Below are positions 10,358 to 19,655 of a DNA stretch of 64,000 nt, piece by piece; position 1 is the stretch's first letter, and each line of letters opens with the position of its first letter. The position numbers and the translations under genes are program-made. The DNA comes from Aliidiomarina iranensis (GTDB lineage: Bacteria > Pseudomonadota > Gammaproteobacteria > Enterobacterales > Alteromonadaceae): assembly GCF_003987135.1 (NCBI RefSeq), contig NZ_PIPJ01000002.1:248001-312000 (forward strand). Reading direction: 5' to 3'. Below the pieces are notes generated by a model. The model did not search any database, was not told the DNA's origin, and saw only the letters and a list, made by a program, of their open reading frames with translations.

Positions 10358-10660
10358 TTAACCTTCATCGAGCTGTTCGTTTTGGCCATCTTGTTCTATT
10401 CGATGTACCAAGTGAGTTATATAATCTTCTAATTCATCAACTTCTGTTTCAATAAGGCCGAGCTCTCGAACCCACATCTCAGAAATTTCAACAACCAGTT
10501 GTTCTATTTTTTCTGAATTCCAATAATCGCTTGATTCAGCCTCACGCACCAGGGCATAAAGCATAGCGTTCAGATTATCAGCTGCCTGTTCAGCATCATC
10601 TTCAAAGAATTCCATGTCATGAATGGAAACCAAGTAAGGCCGAACATCAAATGAATCCAT
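10358..10660 (-). CDS. Hypothetical acidic protein in the msrC-proQ operon
   Basis: I do not recognise this 100-residue protein. It is strongly acidic (many Glu and Asp) and predicted almost wholly alpha-helical, with no signal peptide or membrane segment. Its start MDSFDVRPYLVSIHDMEFF is 4 bases after msrC and its stop 4 bases before proQ, so it is certainly translated as part of the operon. A small cytosolic protein is all that can be said. Confidence 0.75.
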   Translation of the reverse strand: MDSFDVRPYLVSIHDMEFFEDDAEQAADNLNAMLYALVREAESSDYWNSEKIEQLVVEISEMWVRELGLIETEVDELEDYITHLVHRIEQDGQNEQLDEG

Positions 10661-10664
10661 GCCG

Positions 10665-11150
10665 CTACCAATTCAAATCAACGAGCAGCGGCAATAAAGC
10701 TGCAAGCCCAGCTTCATCCATTGCGGTGAATCGATCTGTGCTGGGGCTATCAATATCCAATACAGCTACTGTTTTACCATTTACTACAATCGGCAATACA
10801 ATTTCGGAGTTGCTCGCTGCATCACATGCTATATGGCCAGGAAACGCATGCACATCGGCAATGCGTTGAATAGTTTGGCTACTCGCCGCGGTTCCACACA
10901 CCCCTTTACCAAAAGGAATACGCACACAAGCCACTTTCCCTTGGAATGGGCCTAGCACGAGTTCTTCACCCTCGGTGAGGTAGAAGCCTAGCCAGTTTAA
11001 GTTATCAAGTTGCTCATACAGAACTGCGCTGATATTGGCCAAATTAGCGATGAGGTTTGGCTCATCAGCCACGAGCGCCTGCAGTTGCTCCTTGAGGCTT
11101 TGATAATGCTCGGCAGTACCTTGTTGATTGGGCTTTTCGGTTACAAACAC
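10665..11150 (-). CDS. msrC: Free methionine-(R)-sulfoxide reductase, GAF domain
   Basis: This 161-residue single GAF-domain protein matches fRMsr (E. coli YebR/MsrC) along its length. It keeps the WLGFYL motif and three Cys in the expected places (KVACVRI, GVCGTA, HIACDA), which by family knowledge form the catalytic and resolving cysteines that reduce free methionine-R-sulfoxide. The start is GTG, four bases after the upstream stop, with GGAGAAG about 8 bases ahead. The same gene is near proQ-prc in E. coli. It is cytosolic. Confidence 0.93.
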   Translation of the reverse strand: MFVTEKPNQQGTAEHYQSLKEQLQALVADEPNLIANLANISAVLYEQLDNLNWLGFYLTEGEELVLGPFQGKVACVRIPFGKGVCGTAASSQTIQRIADVHAFPGHIACDAASNSEIVLPIVVNGKTVAVLDIDSPSTDRFTAMDEAGLAALLPLLVDLNW

Positions 11151-11154
11151 TGAT

Positions 11155-11469
11155 TCACTTCTCCGTATCGCTTTCGCTGTCGGCTGGGTTATTTACTTTA
11201 AAACGCGCTATGTCGTTAGCTGTACGCATTCGCAGTTCCGCGCGCATGTCGCCTTTGGTTTTGGTAACCAGTTCGCCGGTAGGTGAAATAGTAAAATGAT
11301 CATCTTGTTGCAGCCGTTTCGCTTGATAAACCATAACTAGTTCCATCGCATTTTCGAGTTGCGTGGCAGTTAGTTTTTGCCCATCGGGCCAACGCCCGGT
11401 TTCAACTGCAGTTTTCATCCGTTCATAAATTTCTGGGGTCATCGCCCTTAAGGCGTCTTCATACTGCAT
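11155..11469 (-). CDS. yeaC: YeaC-like protein, DUF1315
   Basis: This 104-residue cytosolic protein begins MQYEDALRAMTPEIYERMKTA, with the typical DUF1315 pattern of one conserved W (GRWPDG) and the LENAMELVMVYQAKRL helix. The function of the family is unknown. It lies two bases after the zinc-ribbon gene and four before msrC, within the proQ-prc transcript. The symbol follows the E. coli homologue and is given with moderate certainty. Confidence 0.8.
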   Translation of the reverse strand: MQYEDALRAMTPEIYERMKTAVETGRWPDGQKLTATQLENAMELVMVYQAKRLQQDDHFTISPTGELVTKTKGDMRAELRMRTANDIARFKVNNPADSESDTEK

Positions 11470-11471
11470 AG

Positions 11472-11804
11472 TTAACGTTGTCGCTTAAGAATATAAATAC
11501 GTGCTCGAGCTACCAAATACCAAACGAAACTGAACACAGTAACAACCATCGATACTTGTGGCATAAACTGCCACCCATCGAGCTGAGCCCAATCATAGAA
11601 GGTACCGGCAATGCCAGCGATAAAAAGTAAAATAGCCAACATTTGTTGGCTTACCAATTTACTTACTTTGATTGCGCGTTGATTTTGTGCTTTCCGCGCC
11701 AAGCTCTCAACATCATGAGCACCCAGCATAAAACCACACTCACCGCATACAGCAGCTTTATCGGATACTTTTTTTCCGCATCCGGGGCAACTTATAATTG
11801 CCAT
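11472..11804 (-). CDS. Zinc-ribbon membrane protein
   Basis: The preferred ATG at 11804 has AGGTGAT 6-7 bases upstream; a longer frame back to 11840 lacks such a site. The 110-residue product starts with a four-cysteine zinc ribbon (CPGCGKKVSDKAAVCGECG), then a basic linker and two transmembrane segments with a short loop between them. The exact function is unknown. It is the first gene of the operon leading to prc, which suggests the promoter lies in 11805-12131. Confidence 0.75.
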   Translation of the reverse strand: MAIISCPGCGKKVSDKAAVCGECGFMLGAHDVESLARKAQNQRAIKVSKLVSQQMLAILLFIAGIAGTFYDWAQLDGWQFMPQVSMVVTVFSFVWYLVARARIYILKRQR

Positions 11805-12131
11805 AGATAAATCACCTAAACTTAAATATAAGAGCATCACCCCTTTTTCTCGAATAATGCTCAGTTACAGAATTCAAACGTGATTACGCTTTGTAAAAGA
11901 ATTTAGCCTTCTTGGCTCGATTTACCGCAAACACTGAGCCCTATCATATCAGCCTGTTGGCTCAGGGTCATCACTCCTTTCCCGATCAAAACGGCTATTT
12001 GCGCTATATTCCTACTAGATTTCGATTAATCGCGGTAAGAAGCCAGTTTTCTGCAAGGAATAGCGTAGAGCTTTCTCCGTAACTGTGGCAAAGTATTCAT
12101 AACAGAACAATAACAACCACGAGAGGATCTG
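11805..12131. promoter_or_regulatory. Divergent intergenic region between the proQ-prc operon and the AGCS symporter
   Basis: These 327 bases hold no gene I can support. They must contain the promoters of both divergent units. A 7-bp inverted repeat (CTGAGCC at 11934-11940 with GGCTCAG at 11959-11965) is visible and could be an operator or weak hairpin. GAGAGGATCTG immediately before 12132 is the ribosome-binding site of the symporter. Confidence 0.4.
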
Positions 12132-13664
12132 ATGGAAAATCTGGTCAGCACACTTAACAGTATCATTTGGAGCCCCGCGCTTGTATTTTTATGCTTAGCC
12201 GCGGGTTTGTTTTACTCAATCCTTACACGCTTCGCTCAGGTTCGCCATTTCAAAGAAATGGTTAAGTTACTACTGAGCCCAAACGAATCTAGCAAAGGTA
12301 TCTCCTCCTTCCAAGCCTTGGCCGTTACGCTTTCAGGCCGAGTTGGTGTGGGTAACATTGCTGGCGTTGCTGCGGCTATCGGTTTTGGTGGCCCCGGGGC
12401 AGTGTTTTGGATGTGGGTTGTGGCATTTTTAGGCGCAAGCACAGCCTACGCCGAATCAACCTTAGGCCAAATTTACAAAGTAGAAGAAAATGGTCAGTAT
12501 CGCGGTGGCCCGGCTTATTATTTTGAAAAAGCACTGGGGCAGAAGTGGTTAGCTATTGTTTTCGCTATATCTGCGATTATTGCGTGCGGCATTTTTCTCC
12601 CTGGCATTCAAGCAAACGCCGTTGGCCAAGCCGTTACCCAAGTGTTCGGTGATGGCAATCTGGTAACCACTGATTATGGCGATGTTGGCTCGCACAAATT
12701 GATTGCCCTTGCGGTTATCCTCATCGTTCTCGGCTTTATAATTTTTGGTGGTATTCGCCGAATCGCTAACTTTACCCAGATAGTAGTGCCGTTCATGGCT
12801 TTAGCCTACATCATCATGGCGTTGGTTATTGTGTTCTTGAATCTGAATCAGGTTCCAGGAATATTTGCCATGATTGTTTCCGACGCCTTTACCGCGCAAG
12901 CAGGCTTTGGTGCGGCGATTGGTTGGGGTGTTAAACGCGGTATTTATTCCAATGAAGCTGGCCAAGGTACAGGCCCGCATGCATCTTCTGCCGCTGAGGT
13001 AGATCACCCTTCGCAACAAGGCTTAGTCCAGGCATTTTCAGTGTATGTTGATACCTTATTTGTGTGTACTGCAACTGCTCTGATGATTCTTATCACTCAG
13101 CAATACAACATAGTAGCGGAAACCTCTGGTGCATTAATCCTGCAAAATGTGGATGCTGCAACAGAAGTAGCCTCTCCCGCTTTCACACAACTGGCGTTAT
13201 CTAGTGTGTTTGGCGGTTTCGGCCAAGGTTTTGTGGGCATTGCCATTTTCTTCTTTGCCTTCACAACTATACTGGCTTATTACTACATTGCTGAAACCAA
13301 TGTGGCCTATCTAAACCGCTACATCAAAAACCGATTCTCACTCTTTATTGTAAAAGTGGTTATTATGTTTATGGTGGCTTATGGCATGGTGAATAGTTCA
13401 GGCTATATTTGGAACCTCGGTGATATCGGTGTTGGCCTCATGGCTTGGATTAACATTCTTGGTATTCTCGCCATTTTCTTTGTCGCTAAGCCCGCTATTA
13501 TGTGCTTACGCGATTACGAAGAGCAGAAAAAAGCCGGCGGCCCCATTATTTTTGATCCAGTAAAACTGGGAATCAAAAAAGCTGATTTTTGGGAGAAGCG
13601 AATTGCTAAACAGCGTGCTGAAGGCAGCGTAGCTCCAGCAGCGCCCGAAACCGATAAAGAGTAA
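12132..13664 (+). CDS. Alanine/glycine:Na+ symporter, AGCS family
   Basis: This is a 510-residue membrane protein with about ten transmembrane segments. The AGCS signature regions are complete: SGRVGVGNIAGVAAAIGFGG near residue 70, GIQANAV near 160, and GWGVKRGIYSNEAGQG near 270. By family knowledge it imports alanine or glycine with Na+. The start ATG has a strong GAGAGGA site. It stands alone, followed by a good terminator. A nearby alanine dehydrogenase at 56355 would allow imported alanine to be used, but the two are not linked. Confidence 0.93.
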   Translation: MENLVSTLNSIIWSPALVFLCLAAGLFYSILTRFAQVRHFKEMVKLLLSPNESSKGISSFQALAVTLSGRVGVGNIAGVAAAIGFGGPGAVFWMWVVAFLGASTAYAESTLGQIYKVEENGQYRGGPAYYFEKALGQKWLAIVFAISAIIACGIFLPGIQANAVGQAVTQVFGDGNLVTTDYGDVGSHKLIALAVILIVLGFIIFGGIRRIANFTQIVVPFMALAYIIMALVIVFLNLNQVPGIFAMIVSDAFTAQAGFGAAIGWGVKRGIYSNEAGQGTGPHASSAAEVDHPSQQGLVQAFSVYVDTLFVCTATALMILITQQYNIVAETSGALILQNVDAATEVASPAFTQLALSSVFGGFGQGFVGIAIFFFAFTTILAYYYIAETNVAYLNRYIKNRFSLFIVKVVIMFMVAYGMVNSSGYIWNLGDIGVGLMAWINILGILAIFFVAKPAIMCLRDYEEQKKAGGPIIFDPVKLGIKKADFWEKRIAKQRAEGSVAPAAPETDKE

Positions 13665-13690
13665 CCAGCATAGAAAAAGGTTAACGAATA

Positions 13691-13724
13691 AAAAGGCCGA
13701 ACATAAATTGTTCGGCCTTTTTTG
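13691..13724 (+). terminator. Intrinsic terminator after the AGCS symporter
   Basis: A 12-bp perfect stem (AAAGGCCGAACA with TGTTCGGCCTTT) with a 5-base loop is followed by further T residues, about 27 bases beyond the stop codon. Confidence 0.9.
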
Positions 13725-13776
13725 TTTTGCTGGGTGTTTTTTCAGTATCTTTTAGCGCTGAAACGAAGCAACCGTT

Positions 13777-14904
13777 TTAACGCAGCTGATCAACTACATC
13801 TAATATTGCCTTCAATGTATCGCGGCCGAAGTTACGTGAGCGAATATCCGACCATTGTTGATACGGTTCTGGCATATCATCATTATCTTTAAATGGCATT
13901 TCAATCGTGAAGGCTAAGCACTTAAAGCGTTCGGAAACCGCGCTACTGGCAACGGTTAAATTAGCTTGGCCTGGTGCTTCTTTCTCATAACCATAGGTTG
14001 TTTGAAATTCAGCAGTGGCGGCTAAATAAGCTGAGCGGAAATTTTCTTCAAGCTGAGCGTGGCGCTCATCATAAGAAGGAATGCCCTCAGAGCCCGCAAC
14101 AAAGTTATAAGGCAAATTCTCATCACCATGAACATCGAGGTACATATCCACGCCAATTGCATCCATCTCTTCTAGCACATGAAATACCTCGGGGCTCTTA
14201 TCTAATGAAGGTGCCGCCCACTCTCGGTTTAAATTCACGCCGGCCGCATTGGTTCGTAAATGCCCGCGAACACTACCATCAGGATTCATATTAGGAACGA
14301 CATAAAAAACGGCTTTATCCAAAAGCTGCCTTGATACCGGCTCATCTTCATCTAATAAATGTTCCAACAAACCTTCAACAAACCATTCCGCCATAGTTTC
14401 GCCAGGGTGCTGGCGCGCGGTAATCCAAATATTGCGCTTATGTGCAGCCGGTTCGCCAATCACTAACATATTCATTTCGCGGCCATCTAGCGTGGTACCT
14501 AACACACATTGCTGAACCCAAGAGGATTGTTGCGCAATTTGCAATAGATCAAGATGGCGCTCCCAGCTATAAGGCACAAAGTATGCGTAAAATACGGTTT
14601 CTTGCTCGGGGATATGGCTTATGGTTAGTTTTTCGCCATCAAAGTGAGTGGGCACGCGAAACCAGTGTTCACGATCGTAGCTCGCCATTGCCTGGTAATT
14701 TTCCCATCCTTTTGGATAAGCCGATCCACCTGCGTTCTCGATCACCATATTGTGCTCAACATCAATCTCCGCGAACAGCTTAAAGTGAAACCATTGATAG
14801 AAATCAGATTGGTTATCCTTGCGGATACGTAAGCGAATATTATCAGCACTATCGGCACTGATTACTTCAATATTACCGCTATCAAATGCTGTTGAAATAA
14901 ACAT
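13777..14904 (-). CDS. M14-type cytosolic carboxypeptidase
   Basis: From the preferred ATG at 14904 (AAGGATT just upstream) the product has about 375 residues. The N-terminal beta domain typical of cytosolic carboxypeptidases (IRLRIRKDNQSDFYQWFHF) is followed by the M14 zinc motif HPGE (TARQHPGETMAEW), the substrate-binding NPDG and NLNREW region, the third zinc ligand in LDVHGDE, and the catalytic Glu region FTIEMPFKDN. No signal peptide is seen. By family knowledge it removes C-terminal residues from peptides or proteins; the bacterial substrates are not established. It is monocistronic. Confidence 0.88.
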   Translation of the reverse strand: MFISTAFDSGNIEVISADSADNIRLRIRKDNQSDFYQWFHFKLFAEIDVEHNMVIENAGGSAYPKGWENYQAMASYDREHWFRVPTHFDGEKLTISHIPEQETVFYAYFVPYSWERHLDLLQIAQQSSWVQQCVLGTTLDGREMNMLVIGEPAAHKRNIWITARQHPGETMAEWFVEGLLEHLLDEDEPVSRQLLDKAVFYVVPNMNPDGSVRGHLRTNAAGVNLNREWAAPSLDKSPEVFHVLEEMDAIGVDMYLDVHGDENLPYNFVAGSEGIPSYDERHAQLEENFRSAYLAATAEFQTTYGYEKEAPGQANLTVASSAVSERFKCLAFTIEMPFKDNDDMPEPYQQWSDIRSRNFGRDTLKAILDVVDQLR

Positions 14905-15004
14905 AAGAATCCTTATTTTCCCGCGCCGCATTAAAAGTTCATGGGCACTAATTAGAGAGCTCGTTTACAACAGAAATTCTGTATAAACGATAAAATATAA
15001 CTAA

Positions 15005-15031
15005 AAAATAAGCGCCTACAGGCGCTTATTT
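15005..15031 (-). terminator. Intrinsic terminator after the GAPDH gene
   Basis: The stem AATAAGCGCCT with AGGCGCTTATT has a loop of only a few bases and is followed by a T-rich run on the minus strand, 12 bases beyond the GAPDH stop. Confidence 0.85.
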
Positions 15032-15042
15032 CGGCATGAAGA

Positions 15043-16491
15043 TTATGCTGGTATGTTGGGAACAATTAACCCAGCCATATCCTGAACTACCCGAAGAACC
15101 TGACAGCTATAACCAAATTCATTATCGTACCAAACATAAAGCACGGCACGATCGCCATCTACAATAGTAGCTTGCGAATCAACAATACCGGCATAACGGC
15201 TACCCACTAAATCCGATGATACAATTTCAGTGGATGAAGTGAAATCGATCTGGTTTTGCAAATCCGAATTTAACGCTACTTTCCGAAGGTACTCATTCAA
15301 GCCTTCTTTATCCGTGGCTTTACCGAGGTTTAAATTCATAATTGCCATGGATACGTTTGGCGTGGGTACACGTATAGCGTTGCCGGTAAGCTTGCCAGCC
15401 AACTCAGGTAAAGCTTTAGCTACCGCTTTTGCAGCACCCGTTTCCGTAAGTACCATGTTCAAAGGTGCCGAACGGCCGCGGCGTTCCGCTTTGTGATAAT
15501 TATCAATGAGGTTTTGATCATTCGTGTAGGCATGCACGGTTTCAACATGGCCATTACGAATATCAAACTCATCGTTAATTGCTTTCAAAACTGGCGTAAT
15601 AGCGTTTGTAGTGCAACTCGCCGCTGAAACAATTAAATCTTCCGCTTGGATATCGCCATGATTTACGCCGTGAACGATATTTTTTATATTGCCTTTGGCA
15701 GGCGCGGTTAACAGTACTTTCGCGGCCCCTTTTGATTGCAAGTGGAGGCCAAGCCCTTCCTCATCTTTCCAAACACCAGTGTTATCCACAATGATTGCAT
15801 TATTAATACCATACTGGGTGTAATCGATGGAATCAGGTGAGTTCGCATAAATCACCTGAATTTGTGTACCGTTCGCTTTAATAGCGCTGTTTGCATGGTC
15901 AACTGTAATAGAACCATTGAATGGGCCATGCACAGAATCTCGGCGTAATAAACTCGCGCGTTTTTCTAAATCCCCTTTGCCGCCGCCACGAACAACAATA
16001 GCTTTTAAGCGTAACTTGTTGTTTCGGCCATTTCGCTCGATTAATAAGCGCGCCAATAAACGACCAATCCGGCCAAAACCATATAAAACAACATCGCGCG
16101 GCTCTACCTCATCGGCTTTTCCAACAAGATCACCCAAGGCGCGCTTTACGTATTCTTCAACGCTTTCTTCACCTTGGCGCTTACCGCCAAAATGGTAGCC
16201 GAACGCTAATTTACCAACATCGATACGAGCTGGTGCCATTTCTGTTTCCGCAATAGCTTGCAAAAACGGATAGCTCTCACGCAAACGCAATTTGTGGCCT
16301 TCATGTTGGCGCACTAAGCGATGCGTTTTTATGATATCTATGGTTGAACCATTAAGCAGGCTCCGGCCATACACCAGAATTTCTACTCCCTTGGTACGAT
16401 ATAAACGACCAATCAATGGCTGCATTAACTCAGCGTATTCTTGGCGTTCTTCCCAGCTTTTTAACGTAATATCGTTCAGCGCGTCAGTCAT
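15043..16491 (-). CDS. Glyceraldehyde-3-phosphate dehydrogenase, long form
   Basis: The protein has 482 residues, about 150 more than classical GapA. The extra sequence is an N-terminal helical domain of about 130 residues; the Rossmann motif GFGRIGR then appears at 138-144. The catalytic Cys is C293 in SAASCTTNAITP, and the conserved HAYTNDQN and YDNEFGYSCQVLRV stretches are present. By family knowledge it interconverts glyceraldehyde 3-phosphate and 1,3-bisphosphoglycerate. Such long forms occur as a second GAPDH in marine gammaproteobacteria and may work in gluconeogenesis; that direction is inference. It lies downstream of msrB with a 132-base gap. Confidence 0.9.
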   Translation of the reverse strand: MTDALNDITLKSWEERQEYAELMQPLIGRLYRTKGVEILVYGRSLLNGSTIDIIKTHRLVRQHEGHKLRLRESYPFLQAIAETEMAPARIDVGKLAFGYHFGGKRQGEESVEEYVKRALGDLVGKADEVEPRDVVLYGFGRIGRLLARLLIERNGRNNKLRLKAIVVRGGGKGDLEKRASLLRRDSVHGPFNGSITVDHANSAIKANGTQIQVIYANSPDSIDYTQYGINNAIIVDNTGVWKDEEGLGLHLQSKGAAKVLLTAPAKGNIKNIVHGVNHGDIQAEDLIVSAASCTTNAITPVLKAINDEFDIRNGHVETVHAYTNDQNLIDNYHKAERRGRSAPLNMVLTETGAAKAVAKALPELAGKLTGNAIRVPTPNVSMAIMNLNLGKATDKEGLNEYLRKVALNSDLQNQIDFTSSTEIVSSDLVGSRYAGIVDSQATIVDGDRAVLYVWYDNEFGYSCQVLRVVQDMAGLIVPNIPA

Positions 16492-16623
16492 CGGTAAACC
16501 TTTGTTGATTCTTTCGAATGTAACGAAAAAGATTTCGCTGCAGCCCTAGTTAATGTTCTAGGAGTTCGAAACCTGCCTAAAATGCGTGCCGCATTGTACT
16601 TAATTTGCCAACAAACTGCTACT

Positions 16624-17043
16624 TCAGGGCTTTTCTTTTGCGCTGAAATCGAGTGCTAAAGAATTTACACAGTAGCGCTGTCCTGTTGGCGCCGGCCCAT
16701 CAGAAAATACATGACCGAGATGCCCTTCACACTGAGCGCAAAGTATTTCGGTTCGCTCCATACCATGGCTACTATCGCGAACATATTTTACCGTATCGGA
16801 TTCCGCAGCGAAAAAGCTTGGCCACCCGCAGCCTGCATCAAATTTGGTATTCGCCTTAAATAAGAGCGCACCACACCCAGCACAGTAATAATCACCGTCT
16901 CGCGTTTCATGCAGCAAGGCACCTGAAAATGGAGCCTCCGTGCCTTTTTCTCGAAGCACTCGATATTGTTCTGCACTAAGTTCTTGCCGCCATTCATCGG
17001 CACTTTTCGCTACGGTTGGGGTTTTCGGCGCGGAATTCGACAT
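16624..17043 (-). CDS. msrB: Peptide-methionine (R)-S-oxide reductase MsrB
   Basis: The 139-residue protein has zinc pairs C54/C57 and C102/C105, the GWPSF motif, and the catalytic C125 in RYCVNSLAL. There is no signal peptide, so it repairs oxidised methionine in cytosolic proteins, using thioredoxin by family knowledge. The start MSNSAPKTPTV adds a short disordered N-terminal tail. The window also encodes msrC, for free methionine sulfoxide, and trxB. Confidence 0.96.
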   Translation of the reverse strand: MSNSAPKTPTVAKSADEWRQELSAEQYRVLREKGTEAPFSGALLHETRDGDYYCAGCGALLFKANTKFDAGCGWPSFFAAESDTVKYVRDSSHGMERTEILCAQCEGHLGHVFSDGPAPTGQRYCVNSLALDFSAKEKP

Positions 17044-17251
17044 TATATATCTCTCATTTTACAGTTTTGATTTGGCCTTTCACACATTGGCCACATTCAT
17101 TATGTTAATATGCACGTTGGCGATTGCAAAACAGGCAAGAATATTTAAAGTAACATGAACACGTAACATGAATACGCCACTTGTATTCAATACGAGTACA
17201 GCACTGCTAGCTATTTATACGCACACATTCAATAGGAAGGGTTAAACCACC

Positions 17252-18685
17252 ATGTTAAGACGCACAAAAATCGTAACCACGCTTGGCCCCGCAACAGATA
17301 AACCAGGGGTTCTCGAAGCGCTAATAAAAGCCGGTGCAAACGTTGTGCGTTTGAATTTCTCTCATGGTAACGCCGACGATCATCGTAAACGTGCGGAAGC
17401 TGTTCGTGAAATCGCAGGCCGGCTGGGTTATCACGTTGCGATTTTGGGTGATTTGCAAGGGCCTAAAATTCGGGTGGCGCGCTTCGAAAATGGCAGTGTG
17501 GATCTAGAACAAGGCAGCCCTTTCATATTAGACGCTGCATTTGATGGGGCAAAAGGCACACAAGAACGTGTTGGCCTTGATTATAAAGCCCTACCAAATG
17601 ACGTTCAGCGCGGCGATATTTTGCTGCTAGATGATGGCCGAATTCGCCTTGAGGTATCCTCGGTTTCAGGCTCCGAAGTTCATACCAAGGTAACTGTGGG
17701 TGGAACTTTATCAAACAATAAAGGCATTAACCGGATGGGCGGTGGCCTATCTGCCGCAGCGCTTACTGATAAAGATTATCGAGATATTGAGTTAGCCGCA
17801 GAAATTGACGTAGACATTCTTGCCGTATCATTCCCACGCAGCGGAGCCGATTTAAAGCTGGCTCGTGCCCTGCTCAATAAAGCGGGCTGTGATGGCGCCA
17901 TTTGCGCGAAAATCGAACGGGCTGAAACGGTAGCCACCGAAGCGGCACTCGATGATGTTATTGAAGAAAGTGATGTAGTGATGGTTGCTCGCGGTGATTT
18001 AGGTGTGGAAATTGGCGATGCGCAATTAGTTGGCAAACAAAAACGCATCATTCAACGCGCTCGAGAGCTGAATAAGGTAGTTATCACCGCCACGCAAATG
18101 ATGGAATCGATGATTGATAATTCGATGCCAACGCGCGCAGAGGTAATGGATGTTGCTAATGCTGTTCTCGATGGCACCGATGCCGTTATGCTTAGTGCCG
18201 AAACAGCGGCCGGCAAATATCCAGTGGAAACCGTGTTGGCAATGGCTGAAATCTGTAGCGGTGCCGAAGAATACCCAACCTTACGGTTGAACCGGGAGCG
18301 TATCGAAGAGCCGGTACCTTCGGTATCTCAAGCTACTGCATTAGCGGCAATGTACACGGCAAATCATCTTGAGGGCGTTACCGCAATTATTGCCTTAACG
18401 GAATCCGGGCACACCGCTAAGTTAATGTCGCGTATTCATACCGATTTACCAATTTTCGCCCTATCTCGGCATCACCACTCATTAAACCGAGCGAATCTAT
18501 ATCGGGGTGTGTATCCAGAGTATTTTGATTCTACGCGCTCCGATGCTCAACAGGTACTGCGCGATGCTATTGAACTGATTGAAAAACGGGGGCATATCAA
18601 AAAAGGTGAAATGGTCATCATCACTCATGGTGATGTTATGGAAACCATCGGTAAAACCAACACAAGCAAAATCCTGCAAGTATAG
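17252..18685 (+). CDS. pyk: Pyruvate kinase
   Basis: This 477-residue enzyme begins [16 protein letters not shown]. It has the VRLNFSHG motif, the catalytic Lys region (ICAKIERAE), [12 protein letters not shown], and [10 protein letters not shown], all conserved. The length and sequence suit the PykA type, which by family knowledge is activated by AMP or sugar phosphates rather than fructose 1,6-bisphosphate. GGAAGGG sits about 12 bases upstream of the ATG. It lies divergently from msrB and is monocistronic. Confidence 0.95.
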   Translation: MLRRTKIVTTLGPATDKPGVLEALIKAGANVVRLNFSHGNADDHRKRAEAVREIAGRLGYHVAILGDLQGPKIRVARFENGSVDLEQGSPFILDAAFDGAKGTQERVGLDYKALPNDVQRGDILLLDDGRIRLEVSSVSGSEVHTKVTVGGTLSNNKGINRMGGGLSAAALTDKDYRDIELAAEIDVDILAVSFPRSGADLKLARALLNKAGCDGAICAKIERAETVATEAALDDVIEESDVVMVARGDLGVEIGDAQLVGKQKRIIQRARELNKVVITATQMMESMIDNSMPTRAEVMDVANAVLDGTDAVMLSAETAAGKYPVETVLAMAEICSGAEEYPTLRLNRERIEEPVPSVSQATALAAMYTANHLEGVTAIIALTESGHTAKLMSRIHTDLPIFALSRHHHSLNRANLYRGVYPEYFDSTRSDAQQVLRDAIELIEKRGHIKKGEMVIITHGDVMETIGKTNTSKILQV

Positions 18686-18750
18686 GCTTTGCCCTCATGG
18701 TATGCGCCATTAGTTCATTTAACCACGGACTAATGGCTTCATAATACAGG

Positions 18751-19635
18751 CTAAACGCTTACTTCGCGCTGCTTCATCATGCCCCGAAGATCGCGACGCA
18801 GGCGATCTACTCTACGCAATATTCGTTCCCGTTGTCGGGGGCTTAAACTTTGCTCCAATGCAACCATGAGCTGTACTGTGCGTGTTCGGTTTAGCGCCAG
18901 ATTTTCTTGCATTTCTGCACTTCTAAATTGTTCAGGGTTGAGGTAAATATCACCCAAAATAACGGCAAAATCCGAGCTTTTGCGTTGTTCCAATGCCGCT
19001 ACAAAAGCCTCATGCCAGGCTACTTGATAGGCGTACCATTGTGCATCAAGGCTCGAGGTTTGTAGGCTCCATTCTTGAATAAGCGCCTCCTGCTCCGAGC
19101 TTGGCCGGCCCGCATAATCTCGAAATGAATTTAAAAATCGTTCCGCTCGGCGTTCTTGCGCATAACTTGCGTTCCCTGCCGCTATCTCCGCATCTACCTG
19201 AGCTAGCTCTTCTTCTTGTTCTTGCAATCGTTCCTGCATATTGCCAAGAAGTTCGGCTACTTGTTCATCATCTAAGCTTTGCAGCAGCGCTACTGAAGGC
19301 GGGATGAGTTCATTTCGTATCTGAACCCAAAAAGTTGCTAATTCTTCACTATAGTTTGCCAAATCTTCAGCGCCCATTTCGGAACGCTGTAACTGCCGAT
19401 AGATATCACTGAGTGTTGCGTAATACTGCGGCATATGCTGCTCAGCATGCCATTGTAAAAACCGCTGGCTTTCCGCTCGCAATAATTCATCTTGGCTATC
19501 GGTTAAAGATACGTAGTTCCCTGCTTGCCAACTAATTAACGTTTCCGCATAGCGGTAACCAAGCTGGCGGCTACTGCAACTGGTTAAGAGAAGCGAGAGT
19601 AAAATAATGATGAGGAGGTTCGTTGCTGTACGCAT
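18751..19635 (-). CDS. Outer-membrane-type lipoprotein, DUF6279-like
   Basis: This 294-residue protein has a lipoprotein signal peptide (residues 1-20, lipobox LTSC with the Cys at about 20). The mature part is alpha-helical, rich in Glu, Gln and Arg, with repeated heptad-like stretches (LGNMQERLQEQEEELAQVDAE). It resembles the DUF6279 family of marine gammaproteobacteria; the function is unknown. It follows the LytTR response regulator on the same strand after 20 bases and so is probably cotranscribed with the two-component genes. Confidence 0.7.
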   Translation of the reverse strand: MRTATNLLIIILLSLLLTSCSSRQLGYRYAETLISWQAGNYVSLTDSQDELLRAESQRFLQWHAEQHMPQYYATLSDIYRQLQRSEMGAEDLANYSEELATFWVQIRNELIPPSVALLQSLDDEQVAELLGNMQERLQEQEEELAQVDAEIAAGNASYAQERRAERFLNSFRDYAGRPSSEQEALIQEWSLQTSSLDAQWYAYQVAWHEAFVAALEQRKSSDFAVILGDIYLNPEQFRSAEMQENLALNRTRTVQLMVALEQSLSPRQRERILRRVDRLRRDLRGMMKQREVSV

Positions 19636-19655
19636 TAGCTGAGCCCAAGAGTAAG

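Noticed and set aside
18706-18737. Possible terminator hairpin after pyk (GCCATTAGT with ACTAATGGC)
   Set aside because: The 14-base loop and lack of a T run make it too weak to list as a terminator.
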